Shown in pieces: positions 61,230 through 64,000 of a stretch of 64,000 bases of DNA. The stretch is from Sporosarcina psychrophila (GTDB taxonomy: Bacteria > Bacillota > Bacilli > Bacillales_A > Planococcaceae): NCBI RefSeq assembly GCF_001590685.1, contig NZ_CP014616.1:2107001-2171000 (forward strand). The letters run 5' to 3'. Under the pieces are notes generated by a model. That model saw only the letters and a program-made list of their open reading frames with translations, ran no database searches and had not been told where the DNA came from. Made by a program: the position numbers and the translations under genes. Position 1 is the stretch's first letter. Every line of letters begins with the position of its first letter.

Positions 61230-62219
61230 GTGATTGGACGTAATGATCCGTGCCTCTGTGGCAGTGGGAAAAAATATAAAAAATGTTGTGAATCGAAAGC
61301 GACATTTTCAATAGAAGAAGTGCAATCGGAAGAGCTTGAAAGAATTTTGCAAGCGTTTTATGAAGAGTATCCTGAAAAACGTGACCTAAATGAATTCTTG
61401 AGCTTGGTGAAAAAATGGAGTGAGCCACTTAAGGAATATTTAGTCGAGGAAATGATTGAAGCGATTGTCATGGATGAATTCTTTTTCCATCACAAACCGG
61501 ACATTTGGACGAATTATATGAAGAAACAACAAAAGAAAATTATCCGTCCATCTGTAGTGAAAGTGTTAGAAACATGGTCTGATCCACGTATTTTCATTGG
61601 AGAAGTAGTAGCTGTAGATGATACATATATGTCCATTAAAAATATATTAGAAGACGAAACGATACGTTTACGACGTGAAAGTGAAAAGCCTGTTCCAGTA
61701 GGCGTCCATGTGTATTGCTTCATTTTACCGGATGGCTCATCCAAAGATAATCACTATTTGGCGATTTCAAGCTTGATTTTCTTCCCAACCGATTATACAA
61801 AAGCATTCGGGAGATTTGTGAAGCAATTTGAATCACAAGAAGAACAATCTGTTCCCTCATTTTTAAAAGAAAATGGAATTGCATTTTGGAAGCTACTTGG
61901 TGAGGATGGCTACGACGGAGGAGAATTTACAAACTTTGAAGCGGGTGTACTCCAAAAAGCAATAGAGTTTTTAGAGGAAAATGAACGTGAATCTGAGCAA
62001 TTAATAGAAATAATAGAAGATTATTTAGTAGAACAGCAGCCGAACGCACGTAAAGAAGTAGCGATTGCAGCTGGAGCAATTCGATTTGGCCAAGAAAATG
62101 CCTTATTTGAACCTCTTACGATAACTGTGAAAGAGATTGCTGAATGGTTTGAAGTGTCTACCTCTTCATTGAATAAATATTATAATGATTTAAATGCGTA
62201 TTATACTAGCAAAGATTGA
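61230..62219 (+). CDS. SEC-C motif protein
   Basis: A 329-residue protein with an N-terminal SEC-C zinc motif (NDPCLCGSGKKYKKCC, residues 5-20), as at the end of SecA. The rest is acidic and helical; residues 290-327 (ITVKEIAEWFEVSTSSLNKYYNDL) look like a helix-turn-helix. Function unknown. The start is GTG behind AAAGGACGTG; no ATG upstream fits. Ends at a terminator. Confidence 0.82.
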   Translation: MIGRNDPCLCGSGKKYKKCCESKATFSIEEVQSEELERILQAFYEEYPEKRDLNEFLSLVKKWSEPLKEYLVEEMIEAIVMDEFFFHHKPDIWTNYMKKQQKKIIRPSVVKVLETWSDPRIFIGEVVAVDDTYMSIKNILEDETIRLRRESEKPVPVGVHVYCFILPDGSSKDNHYLAISSLIFFPTDYTKAFGRFVKQFESQEEQSVPSFLKENGIAFWKLLGEDGYDGGEFTNFEAGVLQKAIEFLEENERESEQLIEIIEDYLVEQQPNARKEVAIAAGAIRFGQENALFEPLTITVKEIAEWFEVSTSSLNKYYNDLNAYYTSKD

Positions 62220-62232
62220 TCCATATTTTTAT

Positions 62233-62281
62233 AAAGAACATCCTACTCATTTGAAAAAATGGAGTGGGATGTTCTTTTTTT
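62233..62281 (+). terminator. Terminator after the SEC-C gene
   Basis: AAAGAACATCC-ACTCATTT pairs with AAATG-AGT-GGATGTTCTTT, followed by a T-run. Confidence 0.88.
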
Positions 62282-62768
62282 ATTTCATCAAAAAATGAAT
62301 TGATTTGTATCTTAAACTCGTTATAGCAAGTGAATATGCTGACTCTTCACGGGTGGCATTGTCATTCAAAGTCTTGGAGAAAAACAAAAAATCATAAAAA
62401 CTGTATTTAGTATGAAGAAGACAAAGAGAAATGGGAGGTGCCATTATATAGGTAGATTCACATATTTGTTTTGTCATGAAGCACTGAAAAGGAGGAACTC
62501 CATAAATTTTGGAGTCTTTTTTTTATTGCTTATAAGTGTTGGGATTTTCTTGCAAATGTTGGTAAATGGTAATCCTTTAATTGTAATGAAATAATTTAAG
62601 TTTGTTAGGGCAAGTGCTGATATAATGGAATTTAACTCTTTGGAATAATCGGTTCTCAGTAAACGCAGGAGGTGACGTAGTCATTTAAGTAATTGGTTAT
62701 TATGTTAATGGCATACATAGAACTTCTTAACTGGAACGTACGTGCTTTTGTGGAAGGGAGTAGAATAC
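62282..62768. other. Gene-poor gap with a second hairpin
   Basis: No gene that I trust. A 60-codon frame at 62412-62594 has no suitable ribosome site and runs through a terminator-like hairpin. The gap should contain the promoter of the acetyltransferase gene. Confidence 0.4.
62494..62524 (+). terminator. Terminator-like hairpin
   Basis: AACTCC and GGAGTC flank a nine-base A/T loop and are followed by eight T's. The stem is short. Confidence 0.55.
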
Positions 62769-63236
62769 ATGAAACTGCATTTTTATAATCATGCTTTTGC
62801 TAAACTCATAGAAAACTATACACTAACTAGCGAACAGCAACGATTTACGGGAACCCCAAAAGATTCTATTGATCTTTCGAATACGGAAGAGAATCGCTAT
62901 TCGATTTTAGCGGTAGAAAATGAGCAACTTGTAACGTTCTTTAGCTTACATAAAGGTGAAGGGGTTAACCCTTTTTCTCCTAATGACGATGCTATATTAA
63001 TTAGAAGCTTTTCAACGGATTTTCATCAGCAAGGCAAAGGTTATGGGAAGAAAGCATTGATGCTTATACCAGAATTTGTTAGAAGTAATTTTATTGGCAT
63101 TGATGAGATCGTACTAGCTGTAAATATTAAAAATGAGATAGCTCAAGCCCTGTATAAAAAGTGTGGCTATATTGATGAAGGCGTTCGGGAGATGGGGAGA
63201 AGTGGTGAACTCATTGTGATGAGCTACCACCTGTAG
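62769..63236 (+). CDS. GNAT-family N-acetyltransferase
   Basis: A 155-residue GNAT acetyltransferase. The acetyl-CoA loop is FHQQGKGYGKKALM (about residues 88-101), and a later NIKNEIAQALYKKCGYIDEG block is the standard end of the fold. The substrate is unknown. The ATG at 62769 has GGAAGGGAG; the upstream in-frame start is not supported. It is followed 38 bases later by the asparaginase gene. Confidence 0.88.
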   Translation: MKLHFYNHAFAKLIENYTLTSEQQRFTGTPKDSIDLSNTEENRYSILAVENEQLVTFFSLHKGEGVNPFSPNDDAILIRSFSTDFHQQGKGYGKKALMLIPEFVRSNFIGIDEIVLAVNIKNEIAQALYKKCGYIDEGVREMGRSGELIVMSYHL

Positions 63237-63274
63237 GGAATTCTTTCATAACGAGCAAGTGGAGGGAATAAACA

Positions 63275-64000
63275 GTGGACCAACAAGTAATAGTGGAAGA
63301 ATATCGTAATGACATTTTAGAAAACGTTCATATGGGTGTTATTTGTGGAATCAATGCAGATGGCGATATCCTTTATTCTGTTGGCAACGAAAATCATATG
63401 ACATTTCTTCGTTCGGCAGCAAAACCATTTCAGGCGATTCCAGTTATTCAAAATGGAGTGGATGACAAGTTCGGACTTACATCCAAAGAAGCTACTTTAT
63501 TTGCTGCTTCGCATCGTGGAGAAGACTATCACATTGAGGCGCTGGATTCGATTTTACAAAAGGTCGGAATTAATGAAGAGCAATTTTATTGCTGTCCAAC
63601 CTATCCGCTGAATGAAGAAGCAAAAGCGGACTATCATCGAAAGCACGGGAAGCAGCGAAAGCTTTACCATAACTGTTCAGGAAAGCATAGCGGTTTTATC
63701 GCATTGGCAAAAGTGCTGGGATACGACATTGATGGCTATTGGAAGTTGGAACATCCGGTACAGCAGCTGAGCTTGGCCGCGATGGCTGATATGGCCAATT
63801 ATCCGAAGAAAGACTTTGGCATTGGAATTGATGGATGTGGATTCCCTGTGTATGCAATGCCGCTTCAGAACATTGCTCAAGCGTACCTGAAACTTGCTTG
63901 TCCAGATTTGATTCAGCAACGAGAAATGAGAGAAGCTGTCGTTAAAATTACTCGCTATATGAATGCACATCCGGAAATGATTGCGAGTCATGATTTCATT
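63275..64000 (+). CDS. Asparaginase (L-asparaginase II family), 5' part
   Basis: A frame from GTG 63275 (behind GTGGAGGG) open to the window edge, 242 codons visible. Blocks FLRSAAKPFQAIPVIQNGVDDKFGLTSKEATLFAASHRGEDYH, KLYHNCSGKHSGFIALAKVLGYD and IGIDGCGFPVYAMPLQNIA are those of the asparaginase II family (beta-lactamase-like fold), which hydrolyses asparagine to aspartate and ammonia. Its end is outside the window. Probably co-transcribed with the acetyltransferase. Confidence 0.9.
   Translation, partial: MDQQVIVEEYRNDILENVHMGVICGINADGDILYSVGNENHMTFLRSAAKPFQAIPVIQNGVDDKFGLTSKEATLFAASHRGEDYHIEALDSILQKVGINEEQFYCCPTYPLNEEAKADYHRKHGKQRKLYHNCSGKHSGFIALAKVLGYDIDGYWKLEHPVQQLSLAAMADMANYPKKDFGIGIDGCGFPVYAMPLQNIAQAYLKLACPDLIQQREMREAVVKITRYMNAHPEMIASHDFI

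Noticed and set aside
62412..62594. 60-codon frame with a hydrophobic C-terminus
   Set aside because: No ribosome site at its start, and a terminator-like hairpin with a T-run lies inside the frame; the hydrophobic residues come from the T-run and A/T-rich bases.
1..64000. CRISPR arrays, tRNA, rRNA or prophage genes
   Set aside because: No regularly spaced short repeats, no cloverleaf or rRNA-like conserved stretches and no phage structural genes were seen by reading. The dispersed repeats are irregularly spaced and long.

Overview
The window comes from a low-GC, Gram-positive, Bacillales-type genome. The sequence shows strong AGGAGG ribosome sites, GTG and TTG starts, many Rho-independent terminators, CcpA-type cre sites, HPr with a regulatory serine, and Bacillus-like gene pairs (fdhA with DUF1641, mtlA-mtlR-mtlF-mtlD, ptsH-ptsI). 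A member of the Planococcaceae (Sporosarcina-like) is my best guess from protein flavour, not a proven assignment. No rRNA, tRNA, CRISPR array or prophage was seen.

Region 1 (1-23,100) is a hemicellulose/xylose utilisation region in partial decay. It opens with the end of one sugar ABC importer. It then holds relics (an IS4-type transposase, a GH43 glycosidase, a possible GH65 tail, a membrane acyltransferase that has lost its start codon) and a broken IS3 element. The working part has a GH2 glycosidase, GH43 beta-xylosidase, XylR, a complete lipoprotein-plus-two-permease importer, a YesL-like protein, xylA and xylB. An aldo/keto reductase, a PucR/CdaR-type regulator and a stand-alone MsmX-type ATPase follow; the ATPase probably energises the importers, which lack their own. 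cre-like sites and a XylR-like operator tie the set together.

Region 2 (23,200-33,140) is mixed: a membrane-anchored HtrA-like protease without PDZ, a secreted protein with four internal repeats, an overlapping ABC-ATPase/Toprim gene pair that looks like a split OLD-type (possibly anti-phage) module, an iron alcohol dehydrogenase, a DinB-like protein, a TIGR01777 epimerase and small proteins.

Region 3 (33,270-45,150) holds the mannitol PTS operon mtlA-mtlR-mtlF-mtlD and a formate module: an OFA-type transporter, fdhD and DUF2294 run leftward, and a Cys-type formate dehydrogenase plus DUF1641 run rightward.

Region 4 (45,200-53,300) contains small membrane and Cys-rich proteins, a frameshifted EamA transporter, purU (which releases formate), general PTS genes ptsH-ptsI, a HAD phosphatase and a LysM-3D cell-wall protein.

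Region 5 (53,340-60,010, minus strand) is a six-gene polyamine operon: speD-speA-speE-speB, then carboxynorspermidine synthase and decarboxylase. It encodes two different chemistries that could both give spermidine from putrescine. The right end has a 45-codon small gene, a SEC-C protein, a GNAT acetyltransferase and the start of an asparaginase.

The least explained structure is a dispersed intergenic repeat of about 80-200 bp, present in at least seven copies (about 8528, 30127, 30407, 47269, 55739, 60036, 61010) in both orientations. One copy interrupts the polyamine operon and another sits just upstream of its promoter.
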